Below are positions 35,901-47,623 of a stretch of 64,000 nucleotides of DNA, piece by piece. How positions within the stretch are numbered: position 1 is the first letter of the stretch; each line of letters opens with the position of its first letter. The position numbers were made by a program, and so were the translations under genes. This DNA comes from Volvox africanus. Taxonomy: Eukaryota; Chlorophyta; Chlorophyceae; Chlamydomonadales; Volvocaceae. The stretch covers positions 615,001 to 679,000 of the forward strand of contig BSDZ01000004.1 of the NCBI GenBank assembly GCA_030268105.1, read 5' to 3'. A model generated the notes under the pieces. It was not told where the DNA came from. It did no database searches and saw nothing but the letters and a program-made list of their open reading frames with translations.

Positions 35901-38900
35901 ATATTATATGCCATACGATTACGCGGCCGTGACTCGGGGGCGGCCAGGGTTGGGATGTGCCTTCGTGGGTGTGACCTCGACGGAGGGAGTGGCAGCGCTT
36001 GCTCGAAGGCTGCAGGCTGGTCCAGTGTGCGGAGGCGCCGAGGTATGTGACGACGAACGTGCTCGTGACTTTCACCGTCCATGGAAGAGGAACAATGTAG
36101 TTGCTAAATGTTTGCCGTATCTTCGCAACCTGTATAGGGATCCATACATATCCATCCTGCCCGAATTGTACTTTGTGTTTCGGTCCATGGTGTGTCGCTT
36201 TTTGCCACGTTTTCGCCGTAGCTGGCCGTCCTGGAGTATCTGCCGCCTGCCAACAGCGACGCGTTACTGCGGGCGCTGCTAAACCCCGCATCGGGTTATA
36301 GCCCGCCGCGCACAGACACGACTTCGCGGCCCATGCTGCTGTACGTTACCGGTTCGCTGCGGGGCAAGGTAAGCCCTCCCGCCATCGGGCTAAAGCCGTG
36401 TACGTAAAGCGCTGTATGGGCTGCGCAAACGGCACAGCGGTAGGATGCTTACGATATGCTAAAACACCTGAGTCCCGTTCGATAGCAGCTACGAGGGCGT
36501 TCCAATGCCTCTCTTCTAGAGATGCGAGCCCGCTGGTTCTGTGAAGCATTGTCGTGTGTAAAGGTGGTTATGCAGAGATAAAAAGGTATTGCAGGGGTCT
36601 TGCATATTGCTTCATTGCCGTGCCGTCGCCGATTGAACTTACCGCTGAGGAAGATAGCTGCTAAACAGGGTAGGGACGTAAAAGCGGCGACGGTGCGCGG
36701 GACAACGCATGCCAAGCGCAAAGCTAGCGTGTTTTGCTTATCAATCACTTACATGCCCGCGCGACAGGCGAGCCTGCAAACACATGCGAAGTTGCGGTTT
36801 ACTGAATTCCGTAGCAGGCGCTTCCTGCTTCCTCAGCCCGGTGTTTCTGGTGATCGGCATAGTGGCTCGCGGTTTTGCAGGTACAGCCGGTTGAGCCCAA
36901 GGATGTTGAAATATACGACATGCGACCCGCCGGAGACCTGCACGCACAGCACAGCGGTTCATCGCAACGAATGCTGGAACGTCGGGCGCAGGAGCAGCAG
37001 CCTGAGGACCCCTGCGACCCCATATCACAGTTTATTGCCGCGGCACCGGAGCAGACGCATCCGCATGCAGCCGAGCCGCAGCTGCAACCTGTAGCCAGTA
37101 CTCATGCAGGGACAGTGCACTCTCAGACCCACGCGTACGTGAACGACAACTGGAAGCGTTGCCCGCCGTCTCCGAATGTTGCAACGCTCGGGCTACCGCT
37201 GCCGCTGCAAGGAGTCGACCACCACAGGCCTATCAACGGTGGTCAAGGGACCTACGAGTCATTGCCATGTCTGGATGGGCCTGCCCACTCAAACGTGCAG
37301 CTACGCTTGCCCCAATTACTGGAAGTTTCGCAGCTTGCCTTGATCGCGCACAGCATGGCAGTGTCATCATACCACCCAGCGGGCATGTTGAAATCTCTGG
37401 GCGAACTAATGCGAATACTGGTGCAGCCTGCGCTGCGTGACGCACATCTCGCTGCCGCCATGCTCCCAGCCGGGGATGACAAGGCAATCTCGTCGCAGCT
37501 TGGCGCTGCCGGCGCCGCGCCGTCTTCCTCAACCAGCCCAGATGATGAAACCCCAAGCATGGTCTATTCCACGCAGCGCTGCCACAACCTGCCGGCCCTT
37601 AAATCCGTGCTGCAGACACTACATGCTCTTGCCGCACAGCCTTGCCCTGACCCAATCGCCTTTAGTGAGTTGGCGGAAGTTTGCGCAACTGCGTTGTCTG
37701 CCTGGGTGCCGCTGCACAAAAGTTATCAGCAAGGGGCAGACAGTGCGGCGGCGCCCCAGGTCTACACTCGTTCTAATGTAGAAAGTAACGGACGTGGTGC
37801 AGATGTTTTCCTTCCCGGCGGTGGAGGCGGTGGTGGCTACAGCAACAGCGCTGCCGCACCAGCGGCAGTGTTGCCACCTCCTGACATCCTGGACGTGCAT
37901 GTGCGGCTACTGGCGCAGACTCTGGCCGCCGCCGCGGATCGCGGTGCAGTGCTATACCATCCGCGCCTGTGTGATGTAGCCGCGGCGCTGTTGCGACACC
38001 GCTTGTGGTGTCTGCGCATGCGCGCCGCGTGTGCATTGCTACAACCATTGGTGCGGTTGCGACATGCACCTGCAAGACAGCTGGTAGCGGCAATGGCACC
38101 CCTGCTTGCACAAGACAGCGGCCGCCTGTCGGCCCCATCTCTGGTGGACCTGGCGTGGTCATGTGCACGGACGGATCTGAGAGAGACCGATAGTGGCCCG
38201 GGTCCGGTGGTGCGGGTGCTGGCAGCCCGAACCCGGCAGTTGCTGCAGCAGCTGCCCACTGCAGGCGTCGTGCAGATGTTTTGGGCGCTCGCGGCGCTGG
38301 GCTACGACGACCATGCCGCTGGTGGTCCCGCCGAGGCAGCTGCTGGAGCCACCGGTAGGCTCGGCGCAGGCGGACTTAACATATACTGGCAGCTGCTGCA
38401 GGTGCTGCTGCAACGGTACGACATTAGCGCGCGCGATCTATTGCTGCTGCAGGAGGGGATGAAGTTACGGCGGCAGCAGCTGCAGCAGCAGCGGCTTCGC
38501 ATGGCAGCGGGCGTAGCTACGAATCTGACAGTGGACCCTGAGGCGGTGAAGGGGGGCGAGGAACTGATGGAATCCTTCTTGCATGAGCTCCTTTACCGAG
38601 CAGGGGGGACGGAGGTAATGGCAGCAGCGGCGAGGCCGCCAACTTCTGTGGCGAATAAGCTGCAGCAAGCAGTTCCGGTGGAGGCGGCGCTGGGGTCAAA
38701 CACTGCCGATGCCACAGAAGGCCTGCTGTCAACTGCGGCAGGATCTCCGAGTTCCACGATTGCCATGGTCTGTGCAGCCGTGCAACCCGCAGCTGCCTCG
38801 CATTCCGTTGATGCAGAACAAAGCTGCAGCTTTACTGCGGGGGTAGAGGAGACTCGCCTGGTCGCTGGGACTGGGCTTGATCCCCAATCGCTACCACCGC

Positions 38901-39508
38901 TGTCGGCGGTACCAGCGCCATATTCCAAACTGCAGTCTTTGCCGATTGCAGCGGCGAAAACTGAGGCAATCAAGATCTCACATCTAATGGAGGGGGCAGG
39001 CAGCCTGAAGGACATCCAGACCCGGGCAACATTGGGCTGCACCCGAGCAGGTTCCTCGACACATGCCGATGTGAGCGGGGAGGATGCGGGAGGGGGCCCG
39101 ACGTCGGTGTCGCTGGACTTGCATAGTTCGTGGCGAACTTCGACGACACCTGGTGCACCAGATCCAGTAAGTCGTGGGGGAGAGTATGTTGGCCAATGCT
39201 GCGACGAGCGCAAGTTGGATGGCTTAGCAACTGGCTGCAGCTGCAGCTTTAGGAAGGGGGGCGTTACTAGCGTCCATAGCAGTATCGACAGCGGAAATGG
39301 GACTGGAATTGGCCTTGTAGATCTAGCCGTGGGTTCTGAGCAAGTAGGTGAGGAGGTTCTGGCGGTTAGGGGCCTGCTGCGGCAGATACTCATAGCATGG
39401 CGTGGTCTGCATCTGGAGGAGACGGGTGGGGTGCTGATGCGGCTGCAGGTGCCGGACGTAGTAGTGGCCAGGGCTAGAGGCAGGGCCACAGCTGCTGTCG
39501 CATCGTAA
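32945..39508 (+). CDS. Large helical-repeat protein with Mei2-type RRM (about 1878 aa)
   Basis: Probable RNA-binding protein, precise role unknown. Exons (plus): 32945-33039, 33276-36042, 36222-36368, 36881-39508; the last three joins are in phase and well supported. The first exon is tentative (ATG at 32945, donor GAGTAAGTG, phase 2 into CATGTCAG). Residues about 290-575 and 1230-1540 are helical pairs of the kind seen in FASTK/RAP or OPR-like organellar proteins, for example LTLSQLVEVLDIYARAGVHH and VVQMFWALAALGY. Residues about 870-985 match the C-terminal RRM of Mei2-like proteins (RRM_2): VIRRLSPALQPRALLDELL, DLYYMPYDYA, then GLGCAFVGVTS and the continuation LAVLEYLPP across the 36042/36222 intron. 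Gly-, Ala- and Ser-rich linkers are long. I saw no RAP domain at the C-terminus. Organelle targeting is possible but not shown. Confidence 0.72.
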
Positions 39509-40994
39509 CTCAGGCTTAACTAACGGGGCATTGAGATGGAGGCATCACCTAGGTAGACTTCGTGTAGTCTGGGGAAATCGGTAGTCTCGAGGCAGTGCCA
39601 AGCAGTGCCAAAAGGGCAAGTGGCGTTATCGCCACTGGCCACTGGGGTGTGAGGTCCAACCCTCGGTGCGCCTTGTCAATCACCTCCTAGTGAAAATTTT
39701 ACTTTAATGACTTCATCCTTTATGTTAATTGGGATTCTCCATGGGTAAATGGGTTGGTGGGTGCAATTAAATTGCACTAAATCTAAAATATTAGTTTCAG
39801 CAGCAGCCTGGTTCTACCGAAAGTATGGTGCCCCGCTGGCTCATATTGCCGTATGGGCCGCCTTACGTACGGTAACTTCGAGAGCACCCGAAATATACGC
39901 ACGAGAGTATGGAGATGACTAAGGTACACACATGGTGACACACATGGCCGACGTGGTGTCTGGCATCTAGCAACTGGAATAATCTCAAACTTTGCATCAC
40001 TGCCGAATCCACACCGTTGTGGATTAGGTTCGTCCGGCGCTGCTATTGCAAACACTGTCGGCAGCTGTGACAGGGCAGGTGCCTATCCCTGTAGCCCGGA
40101 TCAAAGTCCGTGAGGAGCAGCAAATTGGTGCACGATCGCCGAAGGAAGAGCAGATGATGGGACGTGCAACCGTAACACTATGTGAGAAGTACTGCAAAGC
40201 CGTCATGTGGACGGCAGTTATAGTGCGGTTATTTGTTGGGGGGACACTGAGCATCACCACTTAGAAACTGAGGGCCCTGCTCAGATCGCATCCTGTTTTG
40301 CCATGAGACAAATCTCAAGATCGGCTTTCACGTGTCTCCGGGCACACTTGTACGAGAGCGCCGGTGTCGGTACGTCAACGCACGTCCACATTACTGATCC
40401 GTAAAAATCGTCCCACGATCAGCGTTCCTACCAAAACTAAACCTGTCCTGTCGCACCGCGTTGGGCGTGGATGTGCCAATGAAGATGTGCTGCGTTACGC
40501 CGTACGTTTTTTGTGTCACGTCACGCCTCCCGTCCGCGGCAACATCAGCAGCAACACGCCTGGGGAATGAAGGAGCACGCCACTTACCGTTGAATCAACT
40601 CTTATCGTCAGGCTGACTCATTGATTGCCGCCATATCGATACCCCATCGCTTCTACATCCTGCTACTAGTACACAGGTGTAGACACTCGGCCATCGCCCT
40701 AACCAGCCAGCCAGCCAACAACCCTATAATCCGACCCACAACTGTGTCTGTACTCATCCAGCAACTGTTTCGGTGAATCGAACACACCTTTATACCTTTT
40801 GCCGCATATATCTCTCTAACCGCCTTTGTGTCCCTGAACCTCCGGCTCCAGCCTGCCTCATCTATGGAAAGGCTTCGCCAGAAGCGAGAACGTGGTTAAG
40901 CGGCTGGGCATGGCTTTTACATAACCCAGCCAGGCTCCCCGCAGGCCCTATCAAGCCCGTGCTGTATCGGACTGTAGCTGTTGCCTCCCGCCCC
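39509..40994. other. Intergenic between convergent genes (RRM gene and SURF4)
   Basis: 3' flanks of two convergent genes. A small hairpin (AGTGGCG-TTAT-CGCCACT) occurs near 39630 in the likely 3' UTR of the plus-strand gene. An AT-rich block follows at about 39690-39800. No further gene was supported. Confidence 0.5.
40917..40921 (-). terminator. Candidate poly(A) signal TGTAA for SURF4-like gene
   Basis: Minus-strand TGTAA about 75 bases after the stop at 40995. TGTAA is the usual chlorophyte polyadenylation signal, but a 5-base match is common by chance. Confidence 0.4.
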
Positions 40995-43900
40995 CTAATC
41001 AGCCTTGCGTCCGAGTAAGGAGTCTACGGTGAAGAGGCCTGCCCCCAGGCACTGGAGTAGAATCAGACCCCCGGCTACTGCCATGTTGGTGAAAAAGTGC
41101 AGCCGAACGTGCGCTGCATAATGCCACGAGGGCCAGTACCATGCCCAAAAGGGCCAGCAGGTAACAGCCTCCAGCAGCAGCACCGCCACCAGTGCACGGC
41201 AGGTCAGACCCGTCTGGATGTTGGGGGATTGGGCCGAATGGCGGGCCCCATCAGACGGACAGTGAACCCGGTAGGATGGGTCGGAGAAGGGATAAGGTAA
41301 AAGTTGCCCATCGCCAATTCGTGCTACCAGAGACGTTCAGGAGGAGATAACCTCCATGGCCGCAGAACGGCGACGCCGCCTAAGCAGAATGCCAAAACTC
41401 AGTTCAGAGGGAATTATTAACAAAATACCAACGTACCATCCGGGATGCGTGCGCCAGACATTTCCCTGCATTTCTTAACACAGTTCTGGTTGGGGCATTT
41501 GACCCCTGGAATTAAAATGAGCGCGGAATATGCAGCTTGGCCTCCGCTGGACTCTGCTTCTTCCTTCCTTGCGACTCCGCTGTGGCATATTCTTACCAGG
41601 CTCTCCTGCGCCTCCCTGTCTTTCGCCCTGCCCCCCCGTCATCTCCCACCTGCCAGCCAAGTGCCAGAGGAACGCACATGACCATCTGCAAGAGCTGCCA
41701 GTTGTTGTCGTGGCTGTCGGGGACACCGTAGTGATGGCGCACGACTGCCGCGTGCCCCGGGGTGTTCCCCGTTATCGTCGCTGAGCCACTGCTAGCGCCG
41801 TCCGCCTTGCCTGCCATCGCACCGGCAAATATCCCATGACGGGATGCCCCTGCCACCGCCGCTCCGGTTTCAGCGGCCCCAGCCGGCGTGACCGCCATTG
41901 GCAGGCCTGTCGCGCTATCGACGGTGGCGTAAGCGGCCTCCAAGGCTGCGTTTGCTGTGGCCTGCTGCCGCGGCGTCACTGCAGCGACCTGCCACAATGC
42001 GCCGCCGCGTGCCAAAACGCGCCGTACTTGCGACACACCGGCAAAAAGCAGCAGGCAGGCCAGCAGTAGGCGGCCCGCCAGCAGCGCCACTGACTTCTTG
42101 CGGCCAGGAGTGCGGCCACCGCGATCATCTGCCAGCAGCATGCCTGGGAAGGCATTCATAAGGCCTGGTTACACCACTTGAAACACGGGACATAAGGGTG
42201 ATGGATCCGTCGCGATTCCCCGACTCAGAAGCTCAGCAGCCCCGCTCAGCAACTCAGCATAATCCAGTACCCCACAGTGCTAACACCAGACCCATGTCCC
42301 CAAGGTAAGCGGAAAGCTGTTGACCCAGAGCCGAGTTACGAGCAGATCTGTCACGACAGGTCAACCGGCAGCCCTTCTGAAGTTCACTCAGCAAGGCCCC
42401 AGCAATACCAGCGTTCACACACCCGCGTAGGTGCGCATCATGGCCCTGTCCCGTGCGCTGTGCGCAACCACGAGGAGCGCGGCGCCGACCTGCGACTCAG
42501 GGCCCCACGGCGCGGTGCCACCACCGCAGTTGCAATCATGTCAGATGCTAAACATAGACCTTAAACTACTTCCCCTTCACTTCATCTCATAACTCCATGC
42601 ATACGCATAGGGCCTGACACGAAGCCCTCCGCGCCGATGGTACCCTCACCGCATCCACTGCAAGGTGGTGCTTATCATAATTGGGTTGGGTTGGAGCCCC
42701 GCCTGGTTAGGTGATAAAGCCCACCCCCATAGCCTTAACGAACAAGCGGCGAAGCACTTTGCCTTCCCCGTTCAGAGGGCTTATTCCGTAAGCGGTCAAT
42801 CCGAAGTACGAGCCATAACGTCCGGAGCGGAGGGGAGGGGCGGGTAGGCAAGACCCACAATGGCCAATCGCTTCGCCAGGAGCTCCGTCGGTCTGTTGCC
42901 GTAACGCACAATGCTAATCATCTGCCGCCACGTCAGCCTGGCGTCCTCGTACAGGGTACTCGCGAGCAGCGCCGTACCCGTCACAGGCACCAGCAGGCCG
43001 CACGCGCACATTAAGGCACAGGGAAGCAGCACCGCAACCTGTTGAGGAGGGTTGCCCCGGAGGAAAGGAGGAGGAGCATGGTTTCGAAGCCAACTGAGCA
43101 CGCGAGGGGGGAACTCAAGGTATTCGGCAATAGGAGGTGATGTGACATATGCACGCACGCGTGTGCGCAGAGCAACGCGTGTCAATGCTTTGAAGAATAC
43201 AACTACATTAGATAAGAAATCACTCCCACGGATCCGGACCAAGCCTCACGACGTTTTTGCGCTGCCTTTTGTGTTTTTGCGACCACCTTGTGTGTGTGGG
43301 GGGGGGTCGGATCCGCCAGCATCGTGTCTTGGTCCAATGGTCACATCGTCAGACATCCTGCCGCACTGCGCCATGCTTCCCCGGGTCCCTTACCATCGCT
43401 ATAGGGAATGCCAGCGGCCGCGGAGGTTGTTCATCGGCCCACCGCCTCCGATAGGGAGTGTCCTTGAGGTACGCCCACAACTGCACCGCCTCGACCACCT
43501 AGGTGCACGAAAGGTCATTTGGGGCACGGAACCGGACGAGCGTGGCCGCCCTCGTGGCGTAGCCCACATCGATAAGCAGTACGTCATTATTCTTTTCCCC
43601 CACCGATGACTCCCAAGACCTTGTTGCTCCCCTATCCCATTCCGACTGCCCCCCTCCCCATTGCCGCCCCCCTCCCGCCGCCCTCCCCGCAAACTAGCAT
43701 TGAGAAAACCGTGTTGCCAGGTGTGAGATCCTTCGTTGCTCACTAATAATATTGCTTTCATTTGTTAAAGCACAAACTGCTAGCAGTTTTGTAGAAAAGT
43801 ACTAAAACATTCCCGCAACGTCCTACATTCCTATGGATATTTTGCGTAGTCCTTCTAATGCAGTAACCTAACTGATGGCCTTAATGGACTAGATAGTAAA

Positions 43901-44739
43901 GTACTGTGACAATAGCAGCTAGCACCTTTGTTTCCAGTCCTTCCCGGGAGGAAGGCCGCACCTGGTTTACGTAGAAAGAGCATACCATGGCCCTGGCTGC
44001 CCACTTGGCCAATGGGCCGCTGTCCAGCAGCTGAACCAGCGTCCACGTCCGCCGGATCCGTTCACCCCACGAGGCTCTCTCCGGCGCCACCACTTCCTGG
44101 CGAAACACACCGCGCAAACAAGCAAGCCAAAGCCACTGTAGAACGTTAAATTAACCAAGACCTGTCCCGCTCAACCCGCTTCAGCCCACGTTTTTTGCAC
44201 TGTGGGTGCGGCATCGGTGCGGTAGTGTAGGGGGTGTTGGATTGCGCGCATGGGGTACGGTTGGGACCGGGACAGTGAGTTGCCGCATCCCACCTGGAGC
44301 TCTTACGGTGCCAGTGAACTCCCCTTCCACGATTCACCCTTGAAACACAGACCTGCGCGGCGACCTTGACCGCTGAGAGGTTTTCGGCGGTGCTGCGCCA
44401 TTCTTGAGTCCGCTGCTCCACGGCCCTCTCCCGCATCTCGATCATCTGCTGCTGAGCGCGTGACTTTACCCGCGCCCAGTATCCTGCTGCAACCGGGGGG
44501 CCTTCCCGCGGATATGGGGCAAATGGTAAGACGAGAGAGTGGGCCAGAGAGTTAGCGCCGAGGTAATGTAATAGGCTAGGGCAGGCCTCACGTTTGTTGA
44601 GGGGATCTAACCATCCCCCTAGTATGGAAGATTCAGCTGCCGAAAACTGTAGTTTACCAGCATGAACACGGCCTCGCAAATGCGCAACTCCGGTAACGTC
44701 ACAGCGTGCATTGATATTGGTGCGGAAAGGTTCATACAT
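40995..44739 (-). CDS. SURF4: SURF4/Erv29-type ER cargo receptor
   Basis: SURF4 (Erv29 in yeast) is a polytopic membrane protein that loads soluble cargo into COPII vesicles at the ER. Exons (minus): 44739-44353, 44096-43962, 43498-43394, 43038-42855, 42164-41650, 41213-40995; all in phase, 514 aa. Family landmarks in order: ARAMVCSFYVNQVVEAVQLW, hydrophobic TM block VAVLLPCALMCACGLLVPV, LAKRLAIVGLM, LAGRLLLACLLLFAGVS, WQLLQMVMCVPLALGWQ, and the C-terminal block LHFFTNMAVAGGLILL ending near VDSLLGRKAD, equivalent to the SURF4 FFQTMSVIGGLLLV block. An insertion of roughly 100 Ala/Gly/Thr-rich residues (about 42020-41710) separates two membrane segments. The first exon gives a 129-residue N-terminal extension from ATG 44739; this start is uncertain and upstream exons may exist. 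The animal C-terminal KKxx ER-retrieval motif is not present; the tail is GRKAD. Confidence 0.82.
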
Positions 44740-47623
44740 GCACGCCCGTTCAGGGCGACCCGTGGGTCAGCGTCACGAGGTAATGATTCACGTCGACGGG
44801 TCCCCGTCGGCGCTGAGCCTTGGAGCAGTCCCCATTCAATGCAAATGCATCTTCAATTGATATTTTATAATTGGGATCGTAATCGAGAGTAGCGATCTGG
44901 AGCGCTGACTGCAAGATGATTCCAACATAGTGCGTGACGTCCTTTTCTCACCCTCAAGGTCAGAAACTTTGTGACTGGCTGCAGGCCCGGCCAGTGGGGA
45001 AGCTATTACACCCTCACACGCAGGAGGCAGCAGGGGCTGAATTTCGCTGGACAAACTGATATTCGCTGTCGCAGCATCCTGCGGACGGTTCTCCATTTGC
45101 ATGCTTAACCAGCTCTTTCTGATTGACACCTTTCAGCAACTGAACACGCTACGGGAACGAGTTTGAGACACGCCGACAGCCACTGTTGCGAATTACGCCG
45201 CCTTGCTAGGTGCAAGTCCCTTCCAAACGAGAAACAACCACATGTGATACACGAGTTTTGAGATGTGCTCTGGTGTAACGTATCAATAGGTATATTTATT
45301 ACTAGGGATATAGCGTCGCGAAGGCAGCATGTCGATGACGCAAGGCCCTCATGGCCTTGTCGGGCTTGACCTATCGTGAAGATTCACCGCCTCGGGACGG
45401 GTTTGAGGCTTCCGCGCTGGGGCTGATGACCGCAACAGGTTTCCAGTTGGAGAAACCAACACATCATGGAAGGGCAGAACAGGTTGAGGACATAGCTGGC
45501 TGCCTTTTCGATTAAGCTTCAAATGTTGGCTCAGCTGGCAGTGGGTACTGACATCCTCCCGGTGCCATTTAGGAGGCCACATTGACCCCACTGCTTAATA
45601 CTCATAGCCGTAGTCAGCATTACAGTGAATAGTGAGGTAGTGGCCGTAGCTTAAGGATGGGACTGGAGAAATCTACGGGTTGTCCGTGGAGAAGATGTCA
45701 CTTCCTTGCCCTCGCGCACTACATCAGCGTTGCGGCAAGGTGCTACAAGGCGCAGCGGCAAGTAGAAGACGTTCCGCTTACAAACGGCGGACCTCAGATA
45801 ATGGGGGCTAACATCTTGGGGGTACAATTTAGTGACGGCCACGTGGCCCCAACATTCCCCGGGTTACACGCATCACCGACCCGAGCCCCAATCGCTCCCA
45901 GGCGCCTTCCTTCAGTGGTGTCGGCAGAAGGCAATGATGAGAGCGTTCTCACTCGAGCAACCATGGGTATGGAGACCGCTAGGGCTCGTGAGCGGGAGCC
46001 ACAACGAGAGCGGAGTGAGATGCATGTGGTACAGCACCCGTACACTCCAACAACTTTGTGCAGCACTTTCACCTCCACCCAACATACACATTAACGTCAT
46101 CTTAGCCCCAGAAAGAGCGTCAACCGTAGCAGCCTCCGCGTCCATCGATGGACAAGTTAGGAGCCAGCAGCAGCAGCCTCTGTGAGCAAGCAGAAGATTG
46201 CCTATGCGACCAGTCTAACTGGTCACCCTGGCAACCCATACGCGTAGATGAAGAGAGCACAAGGGAAAAGATCTAGCAAGGTCATGTAGATGTAGTCTTT
46301 TGTCACCCGAGGGTCAGCGCTTGGCGGCTGCCGTTGCAGGTAGCTTGCCCCTTACCGCTACGAAGCAGATGTGCTAACTATCGGCCCGCTCCGTCTGTGC
46401 GACCAATGACCAGCTTGGCTGCTGCTGATGCTGCTCGGCCCCCTTGTAAACAGAAGTTCTGTCAGTCCGAGGTAAAAGTACCATGGCCAGGCGTAGTTTG
46501 CTTGGTTGTAGGGTTGTTTCGTGGGAAATACATCAATACTCCTGTCACGACGTGCACGCAAGGAGAAGCCGCTGAAGTAGCAGTGTGTCAGTAGGGTGCA
46601 GTGGCAATCCCAAGGATTGCAAAGAGCCAAAGACGTTCACAAGAAAACCGAAGCACCGTCAGTGCGGTGGGTAGATCAAAGGGGAGCTTACTACGGCAAA
46701 ACGTGTTTTTAGGCATGCCAGCCTAAAACAGGAGCGAGGCAAAGATAAGGACCAGAGGCAGTGAGCTACGTAGAGACAGCATAGCGTCCCTTCGGAAGCC
46801 TTGGTACACCACGCTTAGCATGGATGCTTACAGGCGCGCCCACATGGGAGATCAGGCGAGTAGTCATAATTCCCAACCGATACGCCAAGAACCGCCAGCT
46901 TGCGAACCCAATCCAGGTTGGTTCGAGGAACGGGCATTCCGGTCATTAATGTGACATAATAATCAAGATTCGATGATGAGTGCCTTAGCTTATCGACAAC
47001 TTAACCCCAATCCCTGTAATATTGACACCAGACATCGACAGTAGACATAGATTAGATGGAAACTATGGCCCGATATGGGTATCCTGTATCAAATTAATTA
47101 CGAATTTGCAAACAAAAGGAAATGGGCGGCGTTTTGCTCGCTTTGGCGCCACGGAGGTGTTGGAAAAAACCAGGCAATAAATGTTACATCTAAATTACAC
47201 AGCGGAATTGTTTCGTGATCACTTTAAACACGTCGCCAAAAGTTTGCGGTGACGAATAACTTGCAACGCAATCAGCTGGCGACCCTGGCGTTCCGGAAGG
47301 GCAATTTAGGGCCCACATGGGGTTCTTAAGATAAACATACAAGTACTCAAATATCATTTTCTTATACATTATCCGTAGCCTTATCAATTTAATTTTAAAC
47401 GTACACCTAGTTGAGACCCTGGCGCAATATTAACCCTGCCTTCACGATTTCCTGCGGATGGTTAATGCTACGTTTCTGTCTGCGTATGGCAGTATTCTCG
47501 AGAGGGCCAGCGTCTCATACCATTTATAGCTCACCTGTGTTTCAACAGCATGTTCTGCGGCGTCGATTGCAGCTTCAACACAAGAGCGTTCTCTCAATTT
47601 CGTCGGCTCCGATAGCTTTCAAT
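44740..47623. other. Intergenic between divergent SURF4-like and NAD kinase genes
   Basis: Nearly 2.9 kb without a supported gene. A minus-strand frame at 45129-44836 could be an upstream exon of the SURF4-like gene but lacks a convincing donor. Other frames are short. AT-rich stretches occur at 46960-47110 and 47180-47400. Promoters of both flanking genes must lie here. Confidence 0.45.

Noticed and set aside
44836..45129. Possible first exon of the SURF4-like gene (minus strand)
   Set aside because: No convincing donor in the right phase; kept only as a remark in the intergenic entry.
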